A stretch of 64,000 nucleotides of DNA from positions 222,804-286,803 of the forward strand of contig JADJTL010000004.1 in the NCBI GenBank assembly GCA_016711215.1, given 5' to 3'. This document shows, one piece after another, positions 6,995-16,772 of the stretch. How positions within the stretch are numbered: the stretch's first letter is position 1; every line of letters begins with the position of its first letter. The notes beneath the pieces were generated by a model. The model was not told the DNA's origin. It did no database searches and saw only the letters and a list, made by a program, of their open reading frames with translations. The translations under genes and the position numbers were made by a program. This stretch comes from Pseudomonadota bacterium. GTDB taxonomy: Bacteria; Myxococcota_A; Polyangia; GCA-2747355.

Positions 6995-9820
6995 ATGGCG
7001 ACGCCAAGACCACCCCACAGCGCAGCCGCCAGCCGCCAATCGGCCAGCGATCCGCTTTGGCATGCGCTAGACGCGGACATGCTCGTCGCGCGGCTCGCGG
7101 TCGTCCCGAAACTCGGGCTGACGCAAGCGCGCGCAGCGGAGCTGCTGACCGTCCACGGTGCCAACCGCTTGGCCGAGCAGGCCCCGCCTTCACTCAGCGC
7201 TCGCTTGCTCGGCCAGCTCCGCGACATCACCGTCGTCGCCCTGCTCGTCGCGGCCGTGATCGCGGCCGTCATAGCGTGGCTCACCGGGGACCCCGCGGAG
7301 CATGGGCTCGCGCGCTACGGCGACACCCTGGCGATCCTGATCATCGTCGCGCTCAACGCGGTGGTCGGCCTGCTCCAAGAAAAACGCGCGGAGCGCGCCC
7401 TTGCCGCGCTGCGCGACCTCACGAGTCCGCAGGCCAGGGTGCGGCGCGACGGCGTCCTGCGCTGCGTCGACGCGACCGAGCTCGTCCCGGGCGACATCCT
7501 GGTGCTCAGCGAAGGTGACCGCGTCGCTGCCGACGCACGCCTGCTCGAAGGCCACGCGCTCGAGGTCCGCGAGGCGATGCTGACCGGCGAGGCGCTGCCG
7601 GTCGGCAAATGCCATCGAGGCGCGCTCGATGCCGCCACCGCACTAGCCGAACGCAGCAACATGCTCTGGATGGGCACCGAGGTCGTGCAGGGCCGCGGCA
7701 GCGCCTTGATCGTCGCCACCGGCATGGACACCGAGCTGGGCAAGATCGCCGGCATGCTCGGCGCGATCAGCAGCGAGCCGACGCCGCTGCAGAGCTACCT
7801 GGCGCGCTTCGGCCGCTGGGTCGTCTGGGCCTGCGTCGCCGTGTCGGCGGTGGTCTTTGCGGTCGGGCTGGCGGCCGGGCGACAGACCTTCGCCGAGCTG
7901 CTGCTGACGGCGGTCAGCCTCGCGGTCGCCGCCATCCCCGAGGGCCTGCCGGCGATCACCACGATCGTCCTGGCGCTGGGCACCCAGCGCATGGCTCGAC
8001 GTCAGGCGCTGGTGCGGCACCTGCCCGCCGTCGAAGGCCTCGGCGCGGCGCAGATCATCTGCACCGACAAGACCGGTACCCTGACGCAGAACCTGATGAC
8101 GGTGCGCCGGATCGCGACCGCCGGACTCACCTACCAGGTGAGCGCGGAGACGGCCGACGAGATCAGCGCGTTCCACCTGATCAGCGAGCACAACACCAGG
8201 GTCCGCGTCATCCCACGCGATCACCCCGCCCTCTGGCAGCTCGTCGAACACGCGGCTCATGTGCGCGATGTAACGCTGGCGCGCGAGGCCGGCGAGATCG
8301 TCGTGCGCGGCGGCAACCCCACCGAGGTCGCGCTCGCGCGCCTCGCCCTGGAAGCCGGCATGACGGGGCTCGGACCGCGCGCGGTGCTGCATGACCTCAC
8401 CTTCACCTCGACGCGCAAGCTAGCCACCCTGGTCGTGGCCGACGGCGACCGGCCGCGCGCGCTGGTGCGCGGGGCGCCCGAGGTGATCCTGGCGCGGGCC
8501 CAGCGCACGCTGCGGGCCGATGGCAGCTCGACGGCGCTGACGGCCGCGGAGCGCGAGCGCCTGCTGGCGCAGACGACGGCCTGGGGGGCTGAGGCCATGC
8601 GCGTGGTCGCGCTCGCTGCGCGGGAGCACGCACCCGAGGTGCTCGAGGACTGGGAATGCGAGCTGACCCTGCTCGGCCTCGTCGCGCTCGACGACCCGCC
8701 GCGGCCCGAGGCCCGCGCGGCGATCGCGCGCGCGCATCAGGCCGGCATCATCACCATGATGATCACCGGCGACCTTCCGGCAACCGCGCGCTCGGTCGCG
8801 CGGGAGCTCGAGCTCACGGCACCGCAGTCGGCCGATGCGGAGGGCACGCTGCTCAGCGGCGCCGAGCTCGATGCGCTCGACGACGAGGCGTTGGCGGCGC
8901 GCCTCGACACCCTGCGCATCGTCGCCCGCGCCACCCCCGCCCATAAGCTGCGCGTGCTCGAGGCGTTGCAGGCCCGCGGCAAGGTCTGTGCGATGACGGG
9001 CGACGGCGTCAACGACGCACCCGCGGTCAAGGCCGCCGGCATCGGCGTCGCGATGGGCCGCACCGGCACCGAGGTGACCAAGGCCGCGGCCGATCTCGTG
9101 CTCGCCGACGATAACTTCGCGACGATCGTCGCCGCGGTCGAAGAGGGCCGGGCGATCTTCAGCAACATCAAGAAGTTCATCTTCTTCCTGCTCTCCTCCA
9201 ACGCGGGCATCGTGCTCACCGTCTTTGCGGCCGGGCTCTTCGGTTGGGCGCCACCCCTATCGCCGACCCAGATTCTGTGGATCAACCTGATCACCAATGG
9301 GCTGCCCGCGCTGGCGCTCGGCTTGGAGCCGACAGAGCCGGGGCTGATGGCCGCTCCGCCTCGCGACCCGCAGGCCCCGGCGCTCGACGCCAGGGCCTAC
9401 TGGCGGATGCTGGTCATCGGCATCCTGATGGCAGGCGCGGCGCTGACGACCTTCGCTCTGCTCGCCGGCCAGCCGCACACCCTGCATGCCCCGACGCATC
9501 GCCTGGCGCAGACGGGCTGCTTCGCGACCCTCAGCCTGACGGCGCTCTTCCACGCGTTCAATTGCCGCTCGACGACGGCCTCGAACTTCGAGTTGGGCTG
9601 GTTCTCCAATCGCCCGCTCTGGGCGGCAATCCTCTTCAGCCTCGCCCTGCTCGGCCTCGCGATCTACGTGCGACCGCTGCAGCCGATCTTTCACACCCGC
9701 GCCCTGCCCTGGGATGACCTCGGAGCGCTGGCGGCGATCAGCAGCCTGCCGCTCGTGCTGGTGGAGTCAATCAAGCTCGCCGCCTGGGCGCGGCGCCGGT
9801 GCTTGACCACGGCGAAGTGA
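6995..9820 (+). CDS. P-type cation-transporting ATPase (P2A-like)
   Basis: Integral membrane pump of 941 residues. It has the N-terminal cation ATPase domain, actuator loop T197-G-E-A200 (TGES in most relatives), M4 motif AAIPEGLPAI (E316), phosphorylation site D358 in DKTGTLTQN, hinge GDGVNDAP and C-terminal helices. PEGLPA in M4 is typical of the Ca2+-ATPase group. The other transport-site residues differ: M5 reads SSN736-A-G-I739 where SERCA has Glu, and M6 reads N764-L-I-T767-N768 where SERCA has Asp. Ion specificity is therefore uncertain. The start ATG follows a GAGGG sequence and places the first domain at the usual distance. It may be cotranscribed with the NUDIX gene. Confidence 0.93.
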   Translation: MATPRPPHSAAASRQSASDPLWHALDADMLVARLAVVPKLGLTQARAAELLTVHGANRLAEQAPPSLSARLLGQLRDITVVALLVAAVIAAVIAWLTGDPAEHGLARYGDTLAILIIVALNAVVGLLQEKRAERALAALRDLTSPQARVRRDGVLRCVDATELVPGDILVLSEGDRVAADARLLEGHALEVREAMLTGEALPVGKCHRGALDAATALAERSNMLWMGTEVVQGRGSALIVATGMDTELGKIAGMLGAISSEPTPLQSYLARFGRWVVWACVAVSAVVFAVGLAAGRQTFAELLLTAVSLAVAAIPEGLPAITTIVLALGTQRMARRQALVRHLPAVEGLGAAQIICTDKTGTLTQNLMTVRRIATAGLTYQVSAETADEISAFHLISEHNTRVRVIPRDHPALWQLVEHAAHVRDVTLAREAGEIVVRGGNPTEVALARLALEAGMTGLGPRAVLHDLTFTSTRKLATLVVADGDRPRALVRGAPEVILARAQRTLRADGSSTALTAAERERLLAQTTAWGAEAMRVVALAAREHAPEVLEDWECELTLLGLVALDDPPRPEARAAIARAHQAGIITMMITGDLPATARSVARELELTAPQSADAEGTLLSGAELDALDDEALAARLDTLRIVARATPAHKLRVLEALQARGKVCAMTGDGVNDAPAVKAAGIGVAMGRTGTEVTKAAADLVLADDNFATIVAAVEEGRAIFSNIKKFIFFLLSSNAGIVLTVFAAGLFGWAPPLSPTQILWINLITNGLPALALGLEPTEPGLMAAPPRDPQAPALDARAYWRMLVIGILMAGAALTTFALLAGQPHTLHAPTHRLAQTGCFATLSLTALFHAFNCRSTTASNFELGWFSNRPLWAAILFSLALLGLAIYVRPLQPIFHTRALPWDDLGALAAISSLPLVLVESIKLAAWARRRCLTTAK

Positions 9821-10078
9821 TGATGCTACGAGTTTTCCCGGCGGTGGCTGACGACTGCCGTCGCAGCCCGGCACGCGCCCTCGCACTGCGACGGCAGCCG
9901 AGAAGGGGCCGGCGCTCAGGTCATCGGCCCGCGTGAGCGTGTCCCCGTTGTGCGGTGCTGTGGCTCGCGCGCTGCATCGTGAGGATCGGCGACGGCATCG
10001 CAGAGTGACAGGGCAGGAGGCGTCGCGGCTAGGCGCGGTCGACACACAAGTCGCAGCACACAAGTCGCAACACGATAG

Positions 10079-10152
10079 GCACCCGTAGCTCAGTTGGATA
10101 GAGCATCGGTCTACGGAACCGAGGGTCGGGCGTTCGAATCGCTCCGGGTGCA
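10079..10152 (+). tRNA. tRNA-Arg (ACG)
   Basis: The 74-nt cloverleaf has acceptor arms GCACCCG/CGGGTGC, D-loop TAGCTCAGTTGGATAGAGC, anticodon stem TCGGT/ACCGA with loop CTACGGA (anticodon ACG, read as ICG) and a GTTCGAAT T-loop. The discriminator is A. CCA is not encoded, since the genome continues CCC. Confidence 0.97.
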
Positions 10153-10355
10153 CCCAGCCAGCATAATTCGGCACGGATGGTCATTAGACACGACGCCTCG
10201 CCAGGCAGCGCCGCCAAGCAGCCCTGAGGGGCGCGGGGTAGCGAGGTAGCGGTGTAGCGGCCGTAGCGGCCGACTGGGTGGCGCCGCTGGCACCACCGAA
10301 GCTCGCCCGACCCGCGGGCGACACCCTTGGTTCTTGAGCCCGAGGAGCTGCTAAC

Positions 10356-11531
10356 GTGTCGCGCCCCAAGCTCGGCGAGCTGCTGCTGCAAAATGGGCTG
10401 ATCACGGCCGAGCAGCTCAGCACGGCGCTGCACAGCCAGGTGGTCAACGCTGGGCGCCTGGGCTCGAACGTGGTCGAGCTCGGCTTCACCTCGGTCGACG
10501 CGCTCTCCGACGTGCTGGCCTTCCAGCTTGGGGTGCCCGCGGTCGGGCCCAGCGATCTCACCGCACCCGATCCGCGGGTCCTGAGCGCGATCCCGGCGAC
10601 CGTTTGCGGCAAGTACAAGCTGCTCCCTTTTCGGCTGCTCGGCCAAACCCTGCAGGTGGCGCTGCTCGATCCGCTGCGCGAGGACGTGCTCGACTACCTT
10701 CGCGCCGGGCTGCGCGTGCAAATCCAGCCCTTTGTCGCCCCTCAGCTCCGGCTGCTCTATGCCCTCGAGCGCCACTACGGCATCCCGCGTCCCAAGCGCT
10801 TTCTGCGGCAACCAGGCTCGCCCGAACCGCGCGACGAGCGCCGCACCTATCTTCAACCGACAGTTGCCGCCCCGGAGACCACGCCGGTCGTCGCCGCAGC
10901 GCCACCCACGCCCCGGCCGCGCGCCCCGGGTGGCTCCGTCAGCGGCAGCTTCGAGCTCGTCTACCTCGACGAGGTGCCGCGAGCCTGCGCAGACGATGCC
11001 TTCGACGTCGAGGTCGAGCTGCCGACGAAACCCGCCGCAGCCAGCAGCGCCGGCGACCCGCTGCTCGCTCGCATCGACCAGGCCACCGCTCGCGACGAGC
11101 TGATCAAGGCCATGGTCGAGCCCGTCAACGCGAGCGTGACGCTGAGTCTCCTCTTGCTCGTGCGCAATGAGATGGCCGTCGGGCTGGCGGCGTGGGGCGG
11201 GGCCTCGTCGCAGAAGCAGGTGCGCAGCCTCGTCGTGCCGATCAACACGGCCTCACTGCTACAGCGCGCCACCGCCGAGCACACCCCGCTCCGCGCGATG
11301 GCCGGCGAGGACGGCATGCAGGCCATGATCGCGACCTATCTGCAGGCGCCCACGCCGCAGGCCTGCTGCGTGGTGCCCGTGATGCTGCTGGAGCGCGTGA
11401 TCAACCTGATCTGTGTCCAGAGCAAGACGCCGCTGAGTGACGGCAACGTCGAGCTCCTGCAGCGCGTCGCAGAGCGGGCCGCGCTGGCCTACGAACGCCT
11501 CGTCCGGGGCAACCAACGCACCGGCGACTGA
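10356..11531 (+). CDS. GspE/PilB N-terminal (MshEN) domain protein
   Basis: Protein of 391 residues beginning at a GTG with GAGGAG eight bases upstream. Residues 1-130 match the N-terminal domain of type II secretion/type IV pilus ATPases (KLGELLLQNGLITAEQL, then AFQLGVPAV and LLPFRLLGQTLQVALLDP). In other bacteria some such domains bind c-di-GMP. There is no ATPase domain: Walker A and B are absent. A Pro/Ala-rich linker follows, and the C-terminal half (about 230-385) has an alternating strand/helix pattern that could be GAF-like (inference). It may be an adaptor or sensor for secretion or motility. Confidence 0.8.
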   Translation: MSRPKLGELLLQNGLITAEQLSTALHSQVVNAGRLGSNVVELGFTSVDALSDVLAFQLGVPAVGPSDLTAPDPRVLSAIPATVCGKYKLLPFRLLGQTLQVALLDPLREDVLDYLRAGLRVQIQPFVAPQLRLLYALERHYGIPRPKRFLRQPGSPEPRDERRTYLQPTVAAPETTPVVAAAPPTPRPRAPGGSVSGSFELVYLDEVPRACADDAFDVEVELPTKPAAASSAGDPLLARIDQATARDELIKAMVEPVNASVTLSLLLLVRNEMAVGLAAWGGASSQKQVRSLVVPINTASLLQRATAEHTPLRAMAGEDGMQAMIATYLQAPTPQACCVVPVMLLERVINLICVQSKTPLSDGNVELLQRVAERAALAYERLVRGNQRTGD

Positions 11532-11644
11532 CGGCGAGCCAGCGACCAGCGTCGCGCGGCCTGCCGCTCAGGGAGCAACTGGAGCCGCCGAGCAGCGTCC
11601 GATCGAGCTTGCTGGCTCGCGGGCATTCGCTTAGCGTGGAACGC

Positions 11645-14600
11645 ATGGCGCCATTGCCTTCCGGCGAGGATTCGCCACCAGCGGCAACTTCGGCGCCCGC
11701 GCCGCCGGCCTCGGCCAGCGCACAGCTGCTCCCGGGCTGGTGGCATGAGCGGCGCGAGATCTTCCGCCACGAGGCCGCTTACCTGACGCCTCGCCAACCC
11801 GAGCGCGCCGCCCTGATGTGGCTCGAAGCGGTGGGCGCCGCGCCGGCAGGGCTCGATGCTACGGCAGCCGTGGTGACCGACCTCGAGCAGGCGTTGACCC
11901 TGGGCGCGACCAACAGCGGCTTGCTCGGCCGCGCGCGCCGGTTGCTGATGCAGCAGGGCGACTACCGGCGTGCGCTGGCTGTCGGCCAACGTGAGCTCAG
12001 CGGTGGCGGCGAGAGCGAGGTCCGCGCCGCGCTGCTCTTCGAGCTGGCAGCCCTCGAGCGCTACGCCTTGGGTCGACCCCAGCGCGCGCTGGCGCTGCTG
12101 CGTCAGGCGCTGCGCCTCCAGCCCACCCATGTGCCTGCGCTGCTCCGCGTCGTCGCGCTGGGCCGCGAGCTCGCGCTCGACGAAGACACCGTCGGGGCGC
12201 TCAAGCAGCTCGCCAACTGCCTCAACGAACCGGGCGCGCGGGCCCAGCTACTCTACGCAGCGGGGACCTTGCTCGAGACGCGCCTGCAGCAGTCAGAGGC
12301 GGCCGGCAGCGCCTACCGCCGCGCGGTCGACGTGGATCCGCGTCACGCACCGACGCTGCTCGCGCTGGCTCAACTCCATGAGCGCAATGGCGAATGGGCA
12401 GGCCTCGCCCGCGCTCTCGAGCGACTGGCCGATGTCGTGCGCGATAGCAGCCTGCGCGCGCGCCTGTGGCAACAGGGCGGTGCGCTGCATCTCGACCTGA
12501 CGGGTGACAGCGACGCGGCGCGGCGCCTTCTGGCCCGCGCGGCGCGCCTGATGCCCGACGATGCCGCGCTGCTGCAGCGGCTCTCCGAGGCCTACGAGCT
12601 CAAGGGCCAGGGACGTGAGCTGCTCGAGACCTTGCGGCTGCTGCTCGTTCACACCCCCGATCGACAGGGCCGCGCGGCATTGCTGACGCGCATCGGCGAT
12701 TTTCTGCACGAGCAGCAGCGCGATGCCGAAGGGGCGATCGTGGCCTACCGCCAGGCCCTCAGCGAGGTGCCGGGTTACCTGCCTGCCCTGCAGTCCCTCG
12801 CGACCCTGCATCGACAACGCGGCGACTTCGAGCCGCTGGTCGCCATCGCCAATCCCGAGACGGAAGGGACGCTCCCTGCCGAGGCGCGCGCCGTGCGCTA
12901 CGTCGAGCTGGCCGAGGTGCTCGATCAAGAGCTCGGTCGCAGCGACGAGGCGATCGCGGCCTACCGCCGCGCGCTCGAGCTGCTGCCGGGCCTGCACGTC
13001 GCTTTCGTCGGGCTGGCGGCGCTGCTGCGACGCGTCGAGCGCCATGACGCCCTGATCGAGCTGCTGGGGCAGCAGGCGGCCGCGAGCCACGATCCCGCGA
13101 CACGCACTCACCTCCTGCTGCAACAGGCGCGGCTGCAGACCGACGCGCAGCGCAACCCGGGGGCCGCGATCGGCACGCTCGCCGCGATACCGGAAGACGA
13201 CGGCGGCCGCCTCGTCGCGCTGGAACGGATCGAGATTTACGCCCGAGCCGGGCGCGACCACGAGCTGCTGCCGCTGCTGCTCGAGCAGGCCGAGGCGACG
13301 CGCGACGCCGCCGAAGGCGAGGGTTGGCGCTTGCTGGCCGCCCGCCGACTCGAGCGGCTCGACGAGAGCGAGCAGGCGCTGGCGCTCTACCGCGAGGTGC
13401 TCACCCGCAACCCGGGAAGCCTCGCCGCCGTGCATGGGATTGGCCGCCTCCTCCACCGCCGCGGAAGCTGGCAGGAGCTGGTGGCGCTGCACCACCATGA
13501 GTTGAACCAGCAACCCACGCGCCCCGACGCCCCGCTCCTGCTCTGCCGCATCGGTCGCCTGCTCGCCGAGCGGCTCGGCGAGCACGCAGCCGCCATCGAC
13601 GCCTACGCGCGCGCGCTGGCCCACGATCCGACCTACACCCCGGCGCTCGTGGCGCTCGAGCGGCTGGCGCGCAGTGAGCAGCGCTGGGGCGAGCTCGTCA
13701 CCGTGCTCGAGCAGTATGCGGCCGCGCGGCACGACGCCGCGAGCGCGGCGGCGGCGCTCTGCCGTGCGGCCGAGGTCGCGGGCTGGCAGCTCGGCGACAG
13801 CGCGCGTGCGGCGCAGCTCTTCGCGGCCGCGCTGCAGCGCCACCCCGACGCCCCCTCGAGCGCCTACTGGGGTCTGTTGCGGCTCCAGCTTCGCCACGGC
13901 TGGTGGAGCGAAGCCGCCGAGCTGCTGCTCTCGCTGCTCGAGCGCGCCGGCAGCGAAGAGGAACGCGGGCTGTGGGCGTTGCAGCTCGCGCGGCTCCGGG
14001 AGCTGCAACTGGAGCAGCCGCCCGATGCCGCCCTCTACGCCCAGGCCGCGGTGGCCTTCCCGGGTGCGCTGCACGAGGAGCAGGCACGGGTTCAGGCGCG
14101 CCTCGGCGCGGCCGCGTTGGCCGAATGGCTCGCCACCGAGGTCGCGGGCATTGCGGATCCGTACCTTGCTGCCGCCTACCTGCTCGAGGCTGCGCACCAT
14201 GACGAGCTGCAGGCCGAGAGCGGCGCCGGCGCCGCCGCAGCGCTCGTGCTCGTGCGCCAAGCCCACGAACGGCGGCCGACCGACCCGGCCGTGATCTGGT
14301 GTCTCGAGCGCAACCTGGTGCGGCTCGAGCGCTGGGCCGAGGTCGCCAAGCTGCGCGAGCACGAGGCGCAACTCGAGCTCGACCGCGCCGGCAGGGTGCA
14401 GGGGCTCGCCCACGCCGCCAGCGCGCACGTGCTCGCCGCTGCGCCCGCCGATGCGGAGCGCCTGGCGCGCGAATGCCTCAACCTCGATGCTCGCTGGTTG
14501 CCCGCGCTGCTGCTGCTGGCGGCGCTGGCGGAGCAGCGCGATGACGGCGCCGCCCTCGCCGAGCTGCTCGACCGCGCGGCGGAGGCCTGCGTCGACCCGG

Positions 14601-16585
14601 CCAACCGGCGCAGCTTCAGCCTCCACGCCGCGTGGCTATGGGAAGAGCGGCTTGGCGATTCGGCGCGCGCCCTGAACAGCCTGGCCGCCAGCCTGGCCGA
14701 CGACCCTGGCGACGTCCAGGTCTTCGCCGAGGCTGAGCGCCTCCTGACCCAGCGCGGCGACGACGACGAACTATCGCGACGCTACCAACGCGCGATCCGC
14801 GCCTGCGGCGACGGCGAGCGCAAGGCCGAGCTGCTAGCGCGGCATGCGCGCCTGTTATCGGCTCATCCTGCTGCGGACAGCGCCAACCGGCAGCGTCTCG
14901 ACCGGGCGCTCACCGAGCTCGGTTCGCTGCTCGAGCTGCGCCCGGACGATACCGAGACGCTGAGCGCGTTGGCGGCGATTCAGAGTCGCCAGCATTATTG
15001 GTCGGATGCTGCCGCCACGCTCGCGCAGCTCGCCGCCTGCAGCAGCGACCCAACCTTGCGCCGGCGCGCGTGGATCGAGCAGGCGCGCCTGTGGCTGAAG
15101 GAGCTGCACGAGCCAGAGCGAGCGCGTGCGGTGCTGGAGGAGGCCGAGCACGTGTTCCCGGACGACCTGGAGCTGGTGCAGCTCAGGCTCGAGCTCGCCA
15201 GCACGCTGGGCGAATGGGACGCGGCGCGGGCGTTGCTCGAGCAGCTCGTCGAGCGCGGCAGCGACGAGACCCGGCGCTGGGCCAAGCTCCGGCTGGCTCA
15301 GATCGTGCGCATCGGCCTGCAGGACCAGGCGCTCGGCGAACGCGGCGAGCAGGACTCGGTGCGCGAAGCGGCCCACCACGAGGACGCGCTCCAGGCGCTG
15401 CGCGCGCTCTATCCGGCGACCGAGGAGCGCCGTCGCCTCCTGACCCTCGCCGAGCGGCTGGTCGACGAAAGCGAGCCGCACGAGGCCTGGCTGCTCCGCC
15501 GCCTGATCGCGCGCATAGCGCTCGAGGACCTGAACGAACCCGGGCGGGCGCTGCCTCAGCTCCAAGCGGCGCTGCAGCCGCTCGAGGGCGGCGCCCAGAA
15601 TTTCACGGCCGCCGAGGGCGCAGAGCTCCACCTCTTGATGGCGCAGGCGTTGGAGCAGCAAGGCGAACGCGAGGCAGCCGCGCAGCAGTACCGCCATGTG
15701 CTCGACGGTGACCCGACGCAGGGCGCCGCCCTGCATGGTCTGGTGCGCAACGCCGCCTCGGAGATCGCGGCCGCGGCCGCGGCCCTGCTCGTGCTGCTGG
15801 AAGCGGCCACGATCGAAGAGCAGGCGCTGCTCGCCAGCTTCAGCGCCGCCGAGGCGCGCCCGCGCATCGTGGCCGCCGAGCCGCCCCAGCCCGAGCGGCG
15901 AATGGACGCGCTCCAAGAGCTGCTCAAGACGCTGGTGCCGGCGCTGGAGGAGGTCTTCGGCGCGGCCGGCGCCGCGCCAGAGCTCGCTCCGAACCACCCG
16001 GTCACCCTGGCGGTGCTTCAGCTTGCCACCTCGCTCGGCATCGGACCCGTACGTGTCGCCCTCGTCGCGGAGGCGGGGGCCAACCCGGGGATCGGTCATC
16101 CGCTGCCGCTGCGCTTGGATCGCGCGCTGAGCGCGCAGCTGGAGAGCCCGGCCTTTCGCTTCTGGGTCGGGCGTGCGCTCGTGCGCGGCGCGGGCGGTGG
16201 CGCGGTGGCGTTGCAGCTCGACGACGACCGCATCGCGGAGATCTTCGCCGCGCTGCAGGGCAGCCGGGGACTGTCGCCGCGGGCCGCGCAGCTGCGGCAG
16301 GTCATTGGCCACCTGCTGCCACGCAAGACACGCCGTCACTTGGCCCAGCTCGCCACCGAGGCCGCCGACCCGCAGATGTGGTCACGCTATCGCCGCCGAC
16401 TGGAACGCTGGGCCGACCGCGTCGCGCTGGTGCTCAGCCGCGATCCCGGCGCAGCGCTCGGGGCCCTCGCGGCGTCCCAGGGCCTGCTTCCGGCGGCGCT
16501 GAACGGGCAGACCGAGCTCGCCGCCTTGATGCGCTTCGCGGTCTCGGAGGATTACGCGCGGCTCTTCCGGTCGATGTGGACCTGA
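11645..16585 (+). CDS. giant TPR-repeat protein
   Basis: Protein of 1646 residues made nearly entirely of helical hairpins in TPR spacing, for example AGSAYRRAVDVDPRHAPTLL, AIVAYRQALSEVPGYLPALQ, AIAAYRRALELLPGLHVAFV and AIDAYARALAHDPTYTPALV. No signal peptide is evident. The last 200 residues form a distinct domain with GIGPVRVALVAEAG and LPRKTRRHLAQLATEA, ending SEDYARLFRSMW. Myxobacteria encode many such long TPR proteins, often as scaffolds for motility or regulation; the role of this one is unknown. ATG 11645 is the most likely start; a TTG at 11609 is possible. The stop codon sits within a 22-bp duplication (16568-16611). Confidence 0.88.
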   Translation: MAPLPSGEDSPPAATSAPAPPASASAQLLPGWWHERREIFRHEAAYLTPRQPERAALMWLEAVGAAPAGLDATAAVVTDLEQALTLGATNSGLLGRARRLLMQQGDYRRALAVGQRELSGGGESEVRAALLFELAALERYALGRPQRALALLRQALRLQPTHVPALLRVVALGRELALDEDTVGALKQLANCLNEPGARAQLLYAAGTLLETRLQQSEAAGSAYRRAVDVDPRHAPTLLALAQLHERNGEWAGLARALERLADVVRDSSLRARLWQQGGALHLDLTGDSDAARRLLARAARLMPDDAALLQRLSEAYELKGQGRELLETLRLLLVHTPDRQGRAALLTRIGDFLHEQQRDAEGAIVAYRQALSEVPGYLPALQSLATLHRQRGDFEPLVAIANPETEGTLPAEARAVRYVELAEVLDQELGRSDEAIAAYRRALELLPGLHVAFVGLAALLRRVERHDALIELLGQQAAASHDPATRTHLLLQQARLQTDAQRNPGAAIGTLAAIPEDDGGRLVALERIEIYARAGRDHELLPLLLEQAEATRDAAEGEGWRLLAARRLERLDESEQALALYREVLTRNPGSLAAVHGIGRLLHRRGSWQELVALHHHELNQQPTRPDAPLLLCRIGRLLAERLGEHAAAIDAYARALAHDPTYTPALVALERLARSEQRWGELVTVLEQYAAARHDAASAAAALCRAAEVAGWQLGDSARAAQLFAAALQRHPDAPSSAYWGLLRLQLRHGWWSEAAELLLSLLERAGSEEERGLWALQLARLRELQLEQPPDAALYAQAAVAFPGALHEEQARVQARLGAAALAEWLATEVAGIADPYLAAAYLLEAAHHDELQAESGAGAAAALVLVRQAHERRPTDPAVIWCLERNLVRLERWAEVAKLREHEAQLELDRAGRVQGLAHAASAHVLAAAPADAERLARECLNLDARWLPALLLLAALAEQRDDGAALAELLDRAAEACVDPANRRSFSLHAAWLWEERLGDSARALNSLAASLADDPGDVQVFAEAERLLTQRGDDDELSRRYQRAIRACGDGERKAELLARHARLLSAHPAADSANRQRLDRALTELGSLLELRPDDTETLSALAAIQSRQHYWSDAAATLAQLAACSSDPTLRRRAWIEQARLWLKELHEPERARAVLEEAEHVFPDDLELVQLRLELASTLGEWDAARALLEQLVERGSDETRRWAKLRLAQIVRIGLQDQALGERGEQDSVREAAHHEDALQALRALYPATEERRRLLTLAERLVDESEPHEAWLLRRLIARIALEDLNEPGRALPQLQAALQPLEGGAQNFTAAEGAELHLLMAQALEQQGEREAAAQQYRHVLDGDPTQGAALHGLVRNAASEIAAAAAALLVLLEAATIEEQALLASFSAAEARPRIVAAEPPQPERRMDALQELLKTLVPALEEVFGAAGAAPELAPNHPVTLAVLQLATSLGIGPVRVALVAEAGANPGIGHPLPLRLDRALSAQLESPAFRFWVGRALVRGAGGGAVALQLDDDRIAEIFAALQGSRGLSPRAAQLRQVIGHLLPRKTRRHLAQLATEAADPQMWSRYRRRLERWADRVALVLSRDPGAALGALAASQGLLPAALNGQTELAALMRFAVSEDYARLFRSMWT

Positions 16586-16611
16586 GCTGCGGTCGATGTG
16601 GACCTGAAGCG
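16568..16611. repeat. 22-bp direct duplication spanning a stop codon
   Basis: CGGTCGATGTGGACCTGA plus four bases occurs twice in immediate tandem. The first copy holds the last codons and TGA of the TPR gene, and the second recreates the same ending outside the gene. The last bases of the second copy diverge. Confidence 0.9.
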
Positions 16612-16635
16612 CGCTCGAGGTGGCCTGAGCTGCGG

Positions 16636-16725
16636 CGGAGAGAGAGGGATTCGAACCCTCGGTGGGGGTTTACCCCCCACGCCGGTTTAGCAAACCGGTA
16701 CCTTCGGCCACTCGGTCATCTCTCC
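16636..16725 (-). tRNA. tRNA-Ser (GCT)
   Basis: Reverse-strand cloverleaf of 90 nt with acceptor GGAGAGA/TCTCTCC, discriminator G, anticodon stem CCGGT/ACCGG with loop TTGCTAA (anticodon GCT), a long G/C-rich variable arm (GTGGGGG/CCCCCAC) as expected for serine, and T-loop GTTCGAATC. CCA is not encoded. Confidence 0.97.
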
Positions 16726-16772
16726 ACGCCCGCCGAGCGCAAGCACAGCCCTGCAGGCCGCCCGTTGGTAGC

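Noticed and set aside
10079..10152. tRNA-Arg as an integration site of a mobile element
   Set aside because: No integrase and no repeated tRNA 3' end were found downstream.
10029..10856. Minus-strand frame including GAIRTPDPRFRRP
   Set aside because: That phrase is the well-known false translation of a tRNA-Arg gene; the tRNA is real.
12293..14626. Long open frame (777 codons) antisense to the TPR gene
   Set aside because: Antisense frame of a high-G+C gene; composition is Arg/Gln-rich, no motifs, no ribosome-binding site, while the plus strand has clear TPR repeats.
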